Below are positions 1 through 13,009 of a stretch of 64,000 nucleotides of DNA, piece by piece. This stretch comes from Mallotus nudiflorus (Eukaryota; Streptophyta; Magnoliopsida; Malpighiales; Euphorbiaceae), in NCBI GenBank assembly GCA_947683625.1, contig CANTUR010000037.1, positions 372,001-436,000 on the forward strand, written 5' to 3'. The notes under the pieces were generated by a model. It was not told the DNA's origin. It ran no database searches and worked only from the letters and a program-made list of their open reading frames with translations. The position numbers and the translations under genes were made by a program. Position 1 is the first letter of the stretch; the number at the start of each line of letters is the position of its first letter.

Positions 1-1970
1 AAACTGTTAAATAGGTCTTCAATGCTTGAGTTTTGAAACTTCAGAGGTCTTATTGTATTTTTTTTAAAAAGAATTTAATGTTTTCAAGAACTAAATAATA
101 ATGCTTTTTAAGGATGTAATTGAAAATTTTACATTCTTTTAGGGGTCTTTTTGTAATTAAAAGTTAAAAAATTGAAATTATGTAATTCCGATCGTAATTG
201 TGTAATTCCGATTAGAATTATATAATTTCGGTCGGAATTATACCCACTCTGTCTTATTTTTGGATTTTCCATAAAATAAAAAATGCTTTTTTGAATCTTG
301 ATTGGTCGAAGGATTTTTCTTAAAATTATTTTGGTATTTATCTAATTTTTTAAGAAAATAAAGTCCTTTTAGGAATGAAACTCTATAGACATGTGAACTA
401 GGGTTTTTGTGTTGTTTTGATATAAAAGGACGAGTTTGGCTCCTAAGGAAAGAGGAGGAGGATTTTTCTTTTGGTGGAGGATTTTTGGCTTTTGGAGGAG
501 TAGAAGAATAATATTTGAAAACCTATAAAGAACAATGATTTTACAAAATCTGAGAAGCATTTCATTAAAAACATCCATAAGCATCATCTTCTCCTTATTC
601 TTCTTTTATTTTATTTTTTATTTTTTATTTTTTTGTTGAGTTTCAATTTTATACAAATTTCTTTATAATAGATTCACTAATCATAATTTTTGTTTCTTTT
701 TATGGTGATTATGGAGGAAAATACATGATGATTATGTTTGGAGGACTAAATTCATGAGCAGTTTATGAAATGCCATGGATAAGATCTTGTAGAGATACAG
801 TTTCTAGGGTTTTAATTATTTTTTATTTTATTGCTTTGTTTTATTTAAATTTTTGGGTTTGTGTTAATTATTTTTATTTTTATTCTCAATAGATTATTGT
901 AATAACCCCAATAATGGAAATAGTAAAATTATATGTGTGGTTGTATGTTTATTTTGATGAATTGGTTAGTAAAATTAGGGTTTTAATTGGATAATTTATT
1001 AAAATTGATAAAGAGAATAGATTAATTTAGGTTGCATGTTAATGAAAATTAGAGTTTTTTTTTAGAAGGAATAAATTAATTGATTGTTTGATCTTTTATT
1101 TAATTGTTTTGATACGTTTTATTTTTTTTGGATTTGTTTATTTATTTTTATGTGTTTTGACCCTTAAGCCCATATTAGATTCTAGTCCACTTAAATAAAT
1201 TTAGGATTTTTTTTAGGTTTGATAATTATATTCACTTTATTCATAAATTTACTAATTTAATTAATATTAGGTTTGATTAATTAAATTAGGCCCATAATTA
1301 ATTAGGTTTTTAAGTTAGAGATAACTTAGACCCATTTAGTAAATTAGACATAGACCCATCTAATTTAATAAGATTAATTAGACTTAGCCCATTAAATTAA
1401 AGAATTTTTCATAATTTATAAATTTAAGATCACCTTAGAATTAAAACATGTAAAATTAGGCCCATTAATTTAAATATTTTGTATTTTATAGATTTAGACC
1501 CATTTTTAAATTTAAAATGAAATAGACTTATGTTCACTTAATTAAAATTAAAGAATTAGGCCCTTTAGGCTCACTTGTAAATTAAAACATGTAGATTTAA
1601 CTCAATTAATTAAAATCAATGTAGATTAGACTAATTTATGAGTTGTGATGAATTCATTGTTTACTTGTATATTTCATGATTAATTTGTCTTTGAGTTAAT
1701 TACTAAAATAAAAGTCTATACGAAATTACATTTAAATAAAGAATAAAATAAGAATTTATAGAGTAATTATAAATGAACAAAATATTAAAAGAAGTTGATA
1801 TTCCGTATTCGTAATCTCTTGGTTGTGGTACTAGTTTTTTTTGTAGAAAATTAAGTATCACCTTTTTTATTTGTCTCAATTATTATCTGGATGACGATTT
1901 CTTTTTTTCACATTATGTCTTTATGACGTCTATACATCTCTTAAAAATCATTGTTTATAGACTATGGCAA
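1..1970 (+). mobile_element. Tat-type gypsy LTR, 5' end outside the window
   Basis: This is an LTR of the same family as those at 9508 and 19704, entered part-way in. The start matches the reverse complement of 12,790-12,740 and 21,790-21,720 (runs such as ATAGGTCTTCAA). The AATTCCGATCGTAATTG tracts at 185-240 match those at 12,515-12,610. A TATA-like box (GATATAAAAGG) is at 419-429. The GGTTGTGGTACTAG block near 1820 matches 21,975. The last 150 bp are badly eroded and no clear primer site follows, so this may be a 5', 3' or solo LTR of an element reaching beyond the window. Confidence 0.7.
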
Positions 1971-3189
1971 AATATTATTAAAACAAGAGAAAATAGAGGA
2001 GCTAGGAGCTAGTTTGAAAACAGAGGAGATAGTTTGAAAATTTTGTCAAATGGGTTGTATTAGCTGTCTTGATGTAAGTAGATTAAATATATAATTTTTA
2101 TACCTCTTGAAGGGTGCTTTGTGAAAGATAAGGGTATATTCAATTTTGGATTTAAAAAAGTGGGTAAAATATGCTAAAAGTTCAATTGGATTTTCTTATT
2201 GAAGTTAGGCAAAGTAACGACATATTTTTCAAAAAAAAGACCCCAAGCATTCAAAATAAGAGGTTTATATAGATTTTTAAATCTGCCTCAGGATTTGTGC
2301 GTGGGTTGCCTTCCCGCTTGCATCCATAGTTTGCTTGTGCTTGCAGGTGGTCAGGGCCACCCGAGCCAAGGACCTACATGTGCTTAGGTAACTCACATGT
2401 GTGCATAGGTTGCATTGTTTTTTAGGCAAATTTCAAACTTTTTAAGTTTTAGGTGTTCTTCGAGGTCCAGTATGCAACTTTAACATGATCCATAAATAAA
2501 AGGTTTGAATTTTAAGGGTTTCAGACATTCGAAATATGAATTTTGAGAGTTCACTAGACGATGTAACACACTTAGAGGATAAAAACGCGTGTTTCTTGTC
2601 ATTTTATATCAACATAGCTTCATCATCGGGCCACGTTAAAGGATTGTCAAAGTTTAAGATATGACAAATGTTTTTGTCAAATTTTTAGTATTAAAAAAAA
2701 TTTACATAAAATTCAAATGTTATTATTTTTAATAATAATAACAAAATACTAAATTATTGTTGGTAATTTGTAGTTAATAACTGTTGCTACTACTTGATAA
2801 TTAATAGTTAATTATTATTAAGTGGTTAATAAAATTATAAGCAATAGCTATTTTTTATTTGTTTAATGACTAATTTAGATATTAATTATTTAAAAAAAAC
2901 TTGAAATTTTATATTTATTAATATTTTTTAAAAAAACTATAATATATAAGATACATATTAAATTTTATACATATATTAGTTTACAATATGGCATAAAAAT
3001 ATGTTATTTGGAAAATCTTGAGTTGCAAATAATATAAATAGTAAAAACTAACAAAAGTATTACATGTATATATTTGAAATATTTTGTAACGATAATGCAC
3101 TATCTATTTTCATTATGATAGACTGGAAAACATGCTTACTATCATCATTAATTATCAACTTTATAATGGTGCAGCCTATATGATTTTGA
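1971..3189. other. Unassigned AT-rich stretch
   Basis: No gene is visible. A short GC-richer patch at 2290-2410 has repeated TGCTTG/CATGTG words and looks like decayed retroelement LTR. The rest is AT-rich, with inverted TAATTA-type words around 2760-2880 that could be a decayed hAT-like MITE. No ends or target duplication could be defined. Confidence 0.3.
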
Positions 3190-3790
3190 TAAATATAGGA
3201 TAAGATTAATTTGAACTAATAGTCTTTTTTTTTTTTTTAGGAAAATAGCTTCATTAAAAAAGTTATTAATTTGAACTAATAGCCTAATACTTGATATACA
3301 TTGCTAATAATAATATAGCACACTTGATAAAAAAAAAAGTAAAAGATATAATATTGACCATAACACCCCTCCCCTCAAGCTAACAGTGTAAAGCAACTGA
3401 CTGTAGCTTGTATCCAAACTTGATGAATAATTACTATTGCCAATATGATCATCATCAGAGATAAACCAAACATGTAATTGCTTCGATTAAATCTATATCC
3501 CTAACAAAATGATAGACCACTTCTATATGCTTCATTCTAACATGAAAATTGGATGGATAGTCACGTAAATGACACCAAAATTGTCACAACATAAAATTGG
3601 TGGCTATTGTAATTTGATTTTGAGCTCCCCAAATAAAGTTTTCAATTAAAGAATTTCAGTTGTAACATTTGTAATAGCTTTATACTTGCTCTCAGTAGGA
3701 AAACAAATAATGATAGGTTACTTTGTAGTTGACTATGATATAAGATTAGTTCTATATATAGCCACTATTAGATCATTTTGAATCAAGACA
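3190..3790 (-). pseudogene. Copia D, RNase H relic and 3' LTR start
   Basis: On the minus strand, 3790 down to about 3440 reads as the C-terminal RNase H of a Ty1/copia polyprotein, with in-frame stops. Recognisable are SKYKAITNVTTEIL and CCDNFGVIYV, then HVRMKHIEVVYHFVRDID, the usual copia block before the element end. It is followed by the polypurine tract GAGGGGAGGGG (3366-3378) and an LTR starting TGTTATGGTC at 3365. The low-coordinate LTR end is not resolved. Upstream coding parts continue at 33,165, beyond the 29-kb insertion of element C. Copia identity is secure; the lineage is not. Confidence 0.8.
3205..3282 (-). mobile_element. Tiny poly(A) retroposon with 18-bp duplication
   Basis: ATTAATTTGAACTAATAG occurs at 3205-3222 and again at 3265-3282. 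It flanks 42 bp that, on the minus strand, read as a short 3' tail ending in a run of A. Target duplication plus poly(A) is the signature of LINE-type target-primed insertion, here extremely 5'-truncated, inside the copia D LTR. A small template-switch duplication is the alternative. Confidence 0.5.
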
Positions 3791-3795
3791 TCCTC
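3791..3795. repeat. Target-site duplication of element C, left copy
   Basis: TCCTC here and ACCTC at 33,160-33,164 flank element C. Removing C and one copy brings the copia D RNase H back into one frame (DSNLGG from the right side, then CLDS from the left), which fixes both element ends. Confidence 0.8.
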
Positions 3796-6623
3796 TATTA
3801 TACTTCAAGTTTTGACTATTCCCAAAAAGGTTTGACGATAAAAACAATTTTTGAAACTTGTGTAAGAACGCAAGTTGTTGTTGCTTAGGAGTGTGTGAAC
3901 CTTAAAAAGTGGAGTCAAATCACTTGAACTAAAACTAAACTCTTGGAATGATGAGTTTGTCATTGACTCAGTCAATTAAAATTTAATCTAGTAAACTAAA
4001 ATCTTACGACGGTGAGTCACATGCTTAAGGTGATAGTTGCGAAAGCATGATTGCTCAAACACGTAACTCGTTAAACAGAGACTCATTTTACCATGTTAAA
4101 TCCAAATTGACTGAAAATAATGATTAACTCATCGTTTCAAAAAAATTCAAGAAGTACCCAAACTAAATATTCATACTGTCAAGTCGGTCACCGAATCATT
4201 GAGTCATGTTTTGATTTTACAAACTATGAACTTTCAGAAAGATAAATTGCATGTTTCGAATGATTATTACTCAAAGTATGCAACTTGTCGGTATGGTATT
4301 CATCTTATAAGACCGAAACACTTTCTTTCAAAATGAAAGCTGATTTTGACAAAATGAACATCTGAAACGTGTCTTAAAGGCCCGAGAACTATGAAAAGCA
4401 CCTTAAAACCTTAAACAATGGCCCTGAAAATGCCAAAACAAACATGTTAAAGCGCGAACGACACTCTCTCATAGTGCGTGGCATGCCCACAAAGGCCGTG
4501 CCATGAGCCGTTAGCGCATCTCACATGCCTCCAGTGCGTGGCACGCACCCTCAGTGTGTAAAAAACCTAATTTTTATCTATAAATAGTACCCTACTCCTT
4601 CATTTTTAGGGGGATGAAAATATATTGAAACTCTACTAAATTGATGACTTTAGACTCCCATTTCACACATTCTTAGCTTGTCTTACTCATGCCCTAGGAT
4701 TTTTAGACCAATCTTAACCAAACTAAGCCTCACCATTGTCAAAGTATGCTCCAAAGATTAAAAAAATAAGCATTTTGCATGATTTCACTTAAATTTAACA
4801 AGGATATCTCAACAATTGACATAAAACTAGTTTTTTTGCTCTTAAAACAAGCTTAGTCAATCCCTCTAAGGACACAACAATCATTTTTGCACATTATTTT
4901 CTATATTTCTCTTTTATTTTTATTGTTACTAGTAAATTATGAAATTAATGTAACTTGTATGATGAGACTAGCTATTTTGCATGCTGTTTGAATAATTTCT
5001 ACTTTGTATTGATCATATTAAATGGTCATTTTGCATTTTCTAGCTCAGAATGTGAAAAATCACAAACAGTGTGATCGTTTATATCAAATCTGCATTTCTC
5101 ATAACTTTATATCATTTTCTGTATCTTTCACTACTTTCGAATGATTTTCATTGTAAAAATATCATTTGTATGATAAAGTTTGCATTTTTATGTTAATCCT
5201 ACATCATATGTATAAAAATATCATCTTTGAATCAAATTTGCATTTTTATCTCCAAAAATATAAAATTTACCACTTTTGCATAATTCTTGCATTCTTTACA
5301 TTTTTTTTTACATATTTGCTTGACAAAAAATTACATCTTTGTATCAAAGTCCTCATTTTTGCAATTTATATGGAAATCATCATTTTTCACATAAAGTCCA
5401 CATTTTGCTTCCAATAAATATTAAATTTGTCATTTTGTGCATTCTTAGCACTTTTACATGAGTCATTGTTAAAAAATTACATTTTGACATAAATATGCAT
5501 TTTGACATAAACCTCATCTTCTTTTAACAAATTTTGCATTCTAGCATAAAAACTATATTTTTAACATGAATTCTGCATCTTTGGCATAAAGCCTCCATCT
5601 TGATGTAAATGTATCATTTTTGACTTAAAAATGATGGCTCGACATCTTATTTGCATTCTTATGTGAAAAATTAATTTTTTCACATAAATTTTTCAACTTT
5701 ATTTCAAAATAATCATTTTCATATTAAAATTATCACTTCTGCATTCTGGTTGCATCTTTCTTCATATCCCATGTTTAAAATGCATCCTCGATGCTCAAAT
5801 TGTTTCTTTTGCATCCTTGCATCAAAACTACACCTTTTTTGCATTTCATTATAAAAATAACTATTTTCTCTCATATTTGTATAAGAATGCATTTAATAAT
5901 GTGAAAGTTCACATCTCCAAGCTAAAGCTTCTACTTCTTGGTCCAGTGATGCAATTGTACATCTTGTCATTTCTTTAATATTTAGAAATACTTTCATAAT
6001 AATTCCTACAAATACACTTGATTACATGCCTATATTTACTCTTCTAATTAAGTGTATACTTCCTATTTATTTATTGACTGATTGGATGAGTTAATGCAAT
6101 GCATACATCTGTGCTAATCTCTGTTTGCAGGTGTATTCTAGGTCTAGGACTAAATTTATATTTTTTCACCTTTTTTTTTTATTTCAAATGTATTTTACTA
6201 GGAAAATATTATAATAACTGTAATTACTTTTTTTTTTACTTTTCATTATCATCGATTGTGTTGTATGAATGTGAATACACAAACTATCATTCTGAAACTA
6301 GGGTGCTGTGGTAGCTATATATTGAGTAACGTATAATGAGAAATAGCTAAAAAGTAGATGTGATCTCTCGAACCTAGAATCTCTACTAAGGACAATACTT
6401 GTTGAATGACCTGATGATGTCCTTTACATTTTTCCTAATTTTGAATAATCAGGTGGTGACTTTAGAAACATAAAGCATCTCATGTCCCCCTGAGATCAAT
6501 CATTTGTCTCTGTCCTATAAATGGAATAAATGTCCCGTCAGTAAATGTCCCAAACGGATAATAAAACAAACAAAAAATGAGTAAAGAACTAGAGTTTGCT
6601 TGTTAGCTCTTTGGTAGCTTATA
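3796..6623 (+). repeat. Element C 5' LTR
   Basis: Aligns along its length with 30,333-33,159. Examples are GTGTAAGAACGCAAG near 3860 (GTAAGAACACAAG at 30,400) and the ATATCATTT/GCATTTTTAT-rich stretch 5150-5900 (31,720-32,400). The central part is built of many short related words around CATTTTTGCATAAA, which causes spurious ORFs such as 5166-5417 and 6099-6314. Confidence 0.88.
4446..4590 (+). promoter_or_regulatory. Element C LTR core promoter with microrepeats
   Basis: A GC-rich patch of about 100 bp carries imperfect repeats of GTGCGTGGCATGC/GGCACGCACCCTCAG. About 20 bp later comes a TATA box, TCTATAAATAGTACC (4577-4591). The 3' LTR copy has the same patch at 30,985-31,085 but a decayed box (TTTAAAAATAG). 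A promoter role is inferred from position; the repeats are seen directly. A related array precedes the antisense gene at 26,528. Confidence 0.55.
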
Positions 6624-6624
6624 G

Positions 6625-6643
6625 TGGCGACTCCACTAGCGAC
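6625..6643 (+). promoter_or_regulatory. Element C primer-binding site
   Basis: TGGCGACTCCACTAGCGAC lies one base after the LTR end. It resembles the tRNA-Arg-complementary primer site known from Ogre/Tat elements and matches the element B site at 19,702-19,686 except near its 3' end. Confidence 0.8.
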
Positions 6644-6819
6644 ACTTTGAAAATGACTATTTCTCATTACATAATACTCAATTATATGGAGTCCTTCACC
6701 ACTACATATTTCACAACACATCACGTGTGCACCACTAGTCCATATCAATCAATAATGACAAAAAGTGATCCACTATGATTCCACACAAGTCATGGGGTAA
6801 CCGATTTAGTTTTGTCACA

Positions 6820-7439
6820 TTTAGCCTTTACTGATAAAGGGCCTCGTTCTTCTTACTAACATTTCTTGTAGAAAATGTTTAGGAGTTAGAAATCTTATTT
6901 CATGATCAAAGAAGTTCTTAAAGTGCATTCATTTTAAGTTTTAGTGCATTCTTCCATTTTTATAGTTAACATGTGTATTGCTGGTATGCTGGACCTTCTT
7001 AATACTGCACTCCACACCCTGTATCAGTTTTAATATTATGGAATTCTACTTTGACTGGTCAGGAGTTGACAAAGGCTCTCTAGGGATTCAATGCCATATC
7101 CTTGCTTAAGCGTTCTTATCATCAGAGGTACATTCAGAAGCATCTCTTGGAGCATATCCCTATTGACCCATATGAGGTATGCCTGTCTTTTGTTACTCCT
7201 CATATTGTTGACTATATTTTGCTTTTATAGTTTATGGGAGCAGATTTTCCTTTTGTTAAGACTCTAGGTGACATTTCGGATGATGTTCCAGATGAGGCTT
7301 TAGAGATAAAGGCTAAATCTAGGGAACTTGAGCCTTCTATCTAGCCTTCTTAAGGTTGCCTAGGATGAGGCATCTGTAAGTACCAATGTCAATTATATTT
7401 CCTTGTTAGATAGGCTAATGAAGCATCTGTTAGCATAGG
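6820..7439 (+). other. Conserved orphan block, also present at 15,340-15,800
   Basis: Alignable on the same strand with 15,340-15,800, starting around GGAGTTAGAAATCTTATTTCATGATCAAA. Both copies can be read as protein on the plus strand with the shared pattern GDI-DD-PDE----------EELE-x-I then stop (7267-7340 and 15,545-15,625), broken by stops upstream. I do not recognise the product. Here it follows C's primer region in sense; at 15,340 it is antisense to its host B. It could be a relic of an additional ORF or part of an unrecognised element. Confidence 0.45.
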
Positions 7440-8560
7440 TGGTATGCCCTAGAGGCCGATCACATATTTAACATTATAAATTATCCCAAATGATAATAAA
7501 ATAATATTCTATTATTTAAAGTATTTATTTAATTGAATATTTATCCATTAGCATAACATTAAATAAATTTATTATCAAGAGTTGATAATATAAGCTATAA
7601 ATTTATTTAGTACATATGCTATAAAATTATTCATAGTTAGTTAATTAATATTTGGGTAATATTAATTAAACTATCACCTCTGTCTATTTTCCTTGATTAG
7701 TATCTGATACTAATAGTGGGAAGCAGTGAGTCTCATATAACTTGATATAAGATATCATAATAGACATATGGATAATCATGTGATGGGTGGATCAAACATA
7801 ACATTAGATTTATGATTGCGTGGATATTATTTATAGTCAACAATCATAATCTAGGTTATAATGGTGCATATAGTCCTTTGACTTGAGGTAACATGGTCAT
7901 TCACATTAAAGTGGTTAGGGTTTATTATCGCTTACATACTTGTGTTAATCATACATGAGTTTATGGTGTGTGGTTGCTCTAGTCACTTAAGTGTAGGGAT
8001 GAATGTTCAGCCAAGATGGGATTCATTACCTGGAGTGAAGCGGGATAAGATCCTATACTATCTAAGTTCTTTCTTGATCAATAAGTTCCTGGCTAGGACA
8101 AATATAACATAAACTGAAAGAGTTTCAGTATTGGTTATATTTTATCAAGAATAGAACTAGAGATGAGGTCATATGATATAACTATTAGAGATTGACTAAA
8201 TTATGGCTCTAGGCTATATCGGGATATTCTAATGAAGGGATTTTAGTGCACAATCATTATGACCAAAGGGTTCATATGAATCAGTACCTGCATTCATTTC
8301 TAATTGGGTAGTTGTGATATCAATGTTAGGGGTCACTTATAACTTATGAGAACTAAATGTGCAGAATTGGGATTTTCACATTTAGACTTGAAAAGAGTTT
8401 CAAATAATGTTAAGTGTTGATATTATCTTCTCATTGCCAATTAAACATGAACCTAGTAAGTCACACCTAAAAGACTTTCACCAAATCATCATCAATATTA
8501 ATCTAATTAGTGATTAAAGTATTTAATCAAGTAATTAAGATTAATGGAATAGGATTAATA
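7440..8560. mobile_element. Probable copia-type LTR, ends uncertain
   Basis: A unique 1.1-kb block interrupts the interior of C. It opens with TGGTATGCCCTAGAGGCC, an opening resembling those of known copia LTRs, and carries no coding sequence. ATAGG at 7435-7439 recurs near 8553 and might be the target duplication, but the expected terminal CA is not there, so the right end is a guess. A solo LTR is the simplest reading. Confidence 0.4.
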
Positions 8561-8663
8561 CTTTAAACAATGATTCTAGCATATCATGAAATCCAATTCA
8601 AGTAAAGGGTTTAATTATTAATTTATACTTAATTAATATAAGATATTAATTAAATTCAATTAA

Positions 8664-9180
8664 CTATAACTATGTGCTACATGGCATTTATAATTCAATC
8701 TCACATAGTTACGCTATGTGGTAACTATAATTCAATTCACTCAGTTATACTCTACATGGCATCTATAATTCAATCTCAGTTATATGCTACATGGTAGCTA
8801 TAACTCAATTCACTCAGTTATATGCTTTGTGGTAGCTATAACTCAATCTCAATCTTAGTTATACGCTATGTGGTAGCTATAACTGAATTTCAGTTATACA
8901 CTACATGGTAGCTATAACTTAATCTCAGTTATACACTATGTGGTAGCTATAACTCAATTCACTCAGTTATACATAACATGGTAGCTATAACTTAATCTCA
9001 ATTATACACTATGTAGTAGTTATAACTTAATTCACTCAGTTACACGCTACGTGGTAGCTATAACTCAATTCATTCAATTATACGCTTCATGATAGCTATA
9101 ACTCAATTTCAAGTTCTATCAATTATATGCCATATTATAGCTATAACTCAATTTCAAATACTTTCTTGCTAGATGCTCTA
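8664..9180 (+). repeat. Element A 3' tandem array, about 37-bp unit
   Basis: About 13 imperfect copies of a 35-38-bp unit built around TTATACGCTACGTGGTAGCTATAACTCAATT. More degenerate relatives (ATTATGTGGCAACTAGACAAC) continue to about 9350. The array lies just upstream of the polypurine tract and LTR of element A, in the hypervariable 3' untranslated position where Tat elements commonly carry tandem repeats. Confidence 0.75.
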
Positions 9181-9439
9181 TGAAACCCGTAGCACTTTTT
9201 AAAAACACTTTTTGCTTGAACATTATGTGGCAACTAGACAACATTTTTCATATAGATGTTGCGTGGCAGTTAGATATCACATTTTATTTAGACATTGTGT
9301 GGAAACTATACAACATAATTCACTAGACACTGCATAGTAGCGATAGCATGCCTCGTTTGATGCTACATCACAGCTAAAGCAGCACCAATCACTAATCTAG
9401 AGACTACAATCTACATGAAGATAAGTATCCTTACACTTT

Positions 9440-9507
9440 GATTGGAAATTGTGTGCTTATTTGTTTTGCTGTAATTTATCAAGCAAACAACGACAAAGGA
9501 GCACAAC
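9440..9507 (+). promoter_or_regulatory. Element A 3' untranslated end with polypurine tract
   Basis: GAAATTGTGTGCTTATTTG...AAACAACGACAAAGGAG leads straight into the LTR at 9508. The reverse complement of 12,865-12,930 is the same sequence in element B (there GACAAAGGGAGGC). This shows that both LTRs are 3' LTRs and that A and B are relatives. Confidence 0.75.
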
Positions 9508-11220
9508 TGTAAGCACCCAATTCTAGGATGATTTGAGCTTGAATGCGACAGAAGATCTAATGATGAAAGTTGACTGTAAAATTAAATTTATTGGATCTAA
9601 TTTATTAGTTCTTGACTAAATTATAATTTTTTTTAAGACTTATTTTTAAATTTTATTTAATTTGCTTTAAAAAATAAAAATATATAAGAAATAATTTGCA
9701 AAAAATAAAAATAATTTTTTTTTAAAAAAAATCAATCAAAAAGAAAAAAAAGTGTGGCCAAATGGCTAGGAATGGGCCAAAGGCCCATTCAATTGCAAAA
9801 AGTGGCGTGTTGGCCACTTTGGACCAAGTTTGTTTTCCTTTTTTTTTTTTTCTCTCTTTCTTTCTTTTCATTTTTATTTTTATGTTTATTTATTTTATTT
9901 GTTGGCTAAATGATGGATAATTATCCTAGGTTTTAGATTTAATTGAATTTTTATAGGTTTTTAATTTTTTTACAGAGGGATTAATTTTTATATAAACTCT
10001 TTTTAATAGGAGACTGAGAGGGGGCTCCTTGATTTTTATTCATTTTCCTTCCTTTCTCTAATTTTAGTCGTGAGCCAAAAATATAGTCCTTTTCATTCTT
10101 TTATTTTAACGTTGTTTTTTAAAATTTTTTTGCCATAATCAAATTCAAATAAACTTAAAATTATAGATAAAACAAAAACTACAAATTCTTCAATCAACGG
10201 TGATCGTCCTTTTCAGGGGAATCAATATTGCATCATTCTTATTTTCATTTTCTTTCTCTTTTCTTTTCTTTTCTTTTCTTTGTTTTGCTATTTTTAATTC
10301 ATTCAAACCTTCTTCATTTATTTTATTTTTTTTTATATTTCATGTTTTTATGGGGAGAATTGTGAATAGCTCGTGATTGAACTAAGATTGAATCTATGAA
10401 GATCCATGGAACACCATAGATTAAAATGCTGTAGAATTTTATATAGTTTTTAGGTTCTTTATTTATTTATTTTATTGTGTTTATTTTGTTTTATGGGTTG
10501 TATAATTATTTTAATTTAATTTTTAGTAGATTATTGTAATAGCCCAAATAGTGAGAATAGTGAAACCCTTTAATTTTTCTGCACTTAAAATTGGCTAGTA
10601 ATTAGGTTCACGTGGTAAAACCTTAATTAAAATCAATGGTGACTCTAGATTAATTTAGGTTGTATGTAATTAAAAGTAGGGTTAGCAATCAACATGTACG
10701 TTTGATTGTTATTTGCTTTATTTGGTTATTTGGGCTTGTTTTTATGTTTTTATTCGTTTGGCCCCAAAGCCCACGTTTAGGTTTTAACTCACCATAAAAT
10801 AGACTTTTAAAATTGAATTTAGGCTTAATTAACTTTAAAATGAATTTAGACCTATTAGGTTAATTTAGACTTAAGCCCATTCTTAATTAATTAAAATTAA
10901 CTTAGACATTAGCCAAGCCCATTAAAGCATTTCTTTGAAAATAAATAAACTTAGAATCACTTCATTTTTAATTAAAATTAATTAAAACTAGGCCCACTAA
11001 TCTAATTTCTTTTTCTTCATAATTTATAAACTTAAACTCATTCTTTTAGAATCAAAATGGTAAATTAAGGCTCAATAATTTAATTAAAATATAGGTCCAC
11101 CTTTAGTTTTCATTTCACTTGTAAATAAATATATGTAGACTTAACTAACAATAAAAACAATGTAGGTTAGAATTAATTTAGGAATGTTGCACCTTGTGCG
11201 AATGCAATTCTTATGTGCTT
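9508..11220 (+). mobile_element. Element A 3' LTR, left part
   Basis: Starts TGTAAGCACCCAATTC, the family start. The first half differs from the B LTR (a separate subfamily), while 10,520-11,220 aligns well with the reverse complement of 20,850-20,060. It stops abruptly near 11,220, where element B begins in inverse orientation, and resumes at 21,865. No matching 5' LTR or pol of A was found, so A is 5'-truncated. Confidence 0.75.
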
Positions 11221-11224
11221 ATTT

Positions 11225-12864
11225 ATCTTAAATCTACAAATTATGGAAAAAGTTTAAATTAAATGGGTTAAGTCTAAATTAATTAAATTAGTTGGGCCTA
11301 TATCTAAATTAACTAAATGGGCCTACATTATCTATAAGCTAAATCTAATCAATTATGGTCCTAAAGATACATTTTTATTAATTAAACCTAAAAAACCTAA
11401 ATTTATTTAAATGGGTTAAAGCCTAATATGAGTTTAGGGCCCAAAACACATAAACAAAAACAAACAAGCAAAAAAAAAATCAAAAATCAAAAAAATCAAA
11501 TAAAAGATCAAATAATCAATCACACTTATTCTAAAAATCCTAATTTAATTAAACTGACTTTAAACGAAAAATAAAATAAAATAATCAACAATCAACCCTA
11601 ATTCTATCCACTTAAATCTAATTTAATTTTAATTAAACAACCTAATGATTTCTATAGCCATTAATTTTAATTAATTACCTAATTAAAACCCTTATTTTAC
11701 TAACCAATTAATTAAAATAAAACACACAATCACACACATTTAATTTCATTATTCCCACTATTAAGGCTATTACAACGATCTATTGAAAATAATAAGAAAA
11801 GAAAAATTAATACAATCCCAAAAATACAAAATACAAAATAAAGCAACCAACAAAATAATAATAAATAAATAAATAAGAAACCTAGAAACTATGTTTGGCT
11901 ACAAAGTTCAATCCATGGCACACATGGACCTTCATGGCTTTTATTCACCTAGTAAGATCATTATGCAATTCCCTCCATAATAACCAACACAAAAGAATAA
12001 ACAATGATTAGTGTATAAAATAACAGTAAAAATTAAATAAAATTGAAATTTAATAAAATTAAAATAATAAAATAAAATGAAAATAAAAAAAGAAGGAAAG
12101 AAGATGATGCTTATAGATGCAGTATGAGCTACCACTCATACTAGTATAAATCATTGTTGTTTGTTAGATAGATCTTCAAAAACTTGCTATTCTCCTTCTC
12201 AAAAGTCTATTGTTCCTTGCTTCAAAAACAAATAAATCACAGAGAATATTTTTTGTGTACTGCTTAGGGAAAAAATGAAAAGTCTATGAGAGGTCCCCCC
12301 CCTCAGGATAGCTCAAGTTGGGCTTTTATAGGAAAAAACCCTAGTTAAAAATGTATCCTACTGTGACTTGCCTTTCTCAGAGTTTTGATTTTAGAAGGAC
12401 TTTAATTTTCTGAAAATTTAGATAAATACTATTTGATTAATTAAAATTTAGAAAACCAAATTTTATTTACTAAAATTAAATAAAATTAAAAAAAAACAGA
12501 TGGAACATGCCTAATTCCGGTCGGAATTACCTAATTCTAATCGAAATTGTGTAATTCCAATCAGAATTATAGAATTCTTATTGGAATTACGGAATTCCGA
12601 TCAGAATTACATAATTCCAATTTTTCTTCTTTTTTTAACTTTTAATTTCAAAAAAAAATCCTGAAAGAATTTAGACTTTTTCAATTAGGTCCTGAAAAAC
12701 ATTACAATTAAGTCCTTAAAAAAACCAACTAAAACCTCTTTTAAAAATGCATTCAGACTTTTGAGGTTTTAAACTTTAAGTGTTGAAGACCTATTTATAA
12801 TATTTTCATTATTAGAGTCCTTTGTCGCATCCACACTTCATTATCCCGAAATTGGGTGCTTATA
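11225..12864 (-). repeat. Element B 3' LTR, truncated
   Basis: Aligns closely with 20,312-21,864. It starts (minus) TATAAGCACCC at 12,864, mutated from TGTAAGC. A TATA-like CCTATAAAAGCCC (minus) lies near 12,330. AATTCCGATCGGAATT-like tracts occupy 12,510-12,620. The part corresponding to 19,704-20,312 is missing. Confidence 0.8.
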
Positions 12865-13009
12865 GTTGCCTCCCTTTGTCACTGTTTGCTTGATAAATTG
12901 TGGCAAAGCAAATAAGCACACAATTTCTAAGTAAAGAGTTAGGATACTTATCTATCATATTACAAAGCTTTTGTCTATAACACTAAATTATACGATATTG
13001 TTGTTGTCA

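Noticed and set aside
369..587. 72-codon minus-strand frame
   Set aside because: Lies across the TATA/leader part of a Tat LTR, antisense to it; no domain.
5166..6314. Plus-strand frames rich in Phe, Ile, His, Lys
   Set aside because: Fall within the CATTTTTGCATAAA-rich core of the C LTR; equivalent frames occur in the 3' LTR at 31,571-31,819 and 32,247-32,441.
1..11220. Pairing the LTR at 1-1,970 with that at 9,508 as one element A
   Set aside because: The first halves belong to different LTR subfamilies, and element C's target duplication shows that 3,796-33,159 is a separate insertion, so the two LTRs cannot bracket one element.
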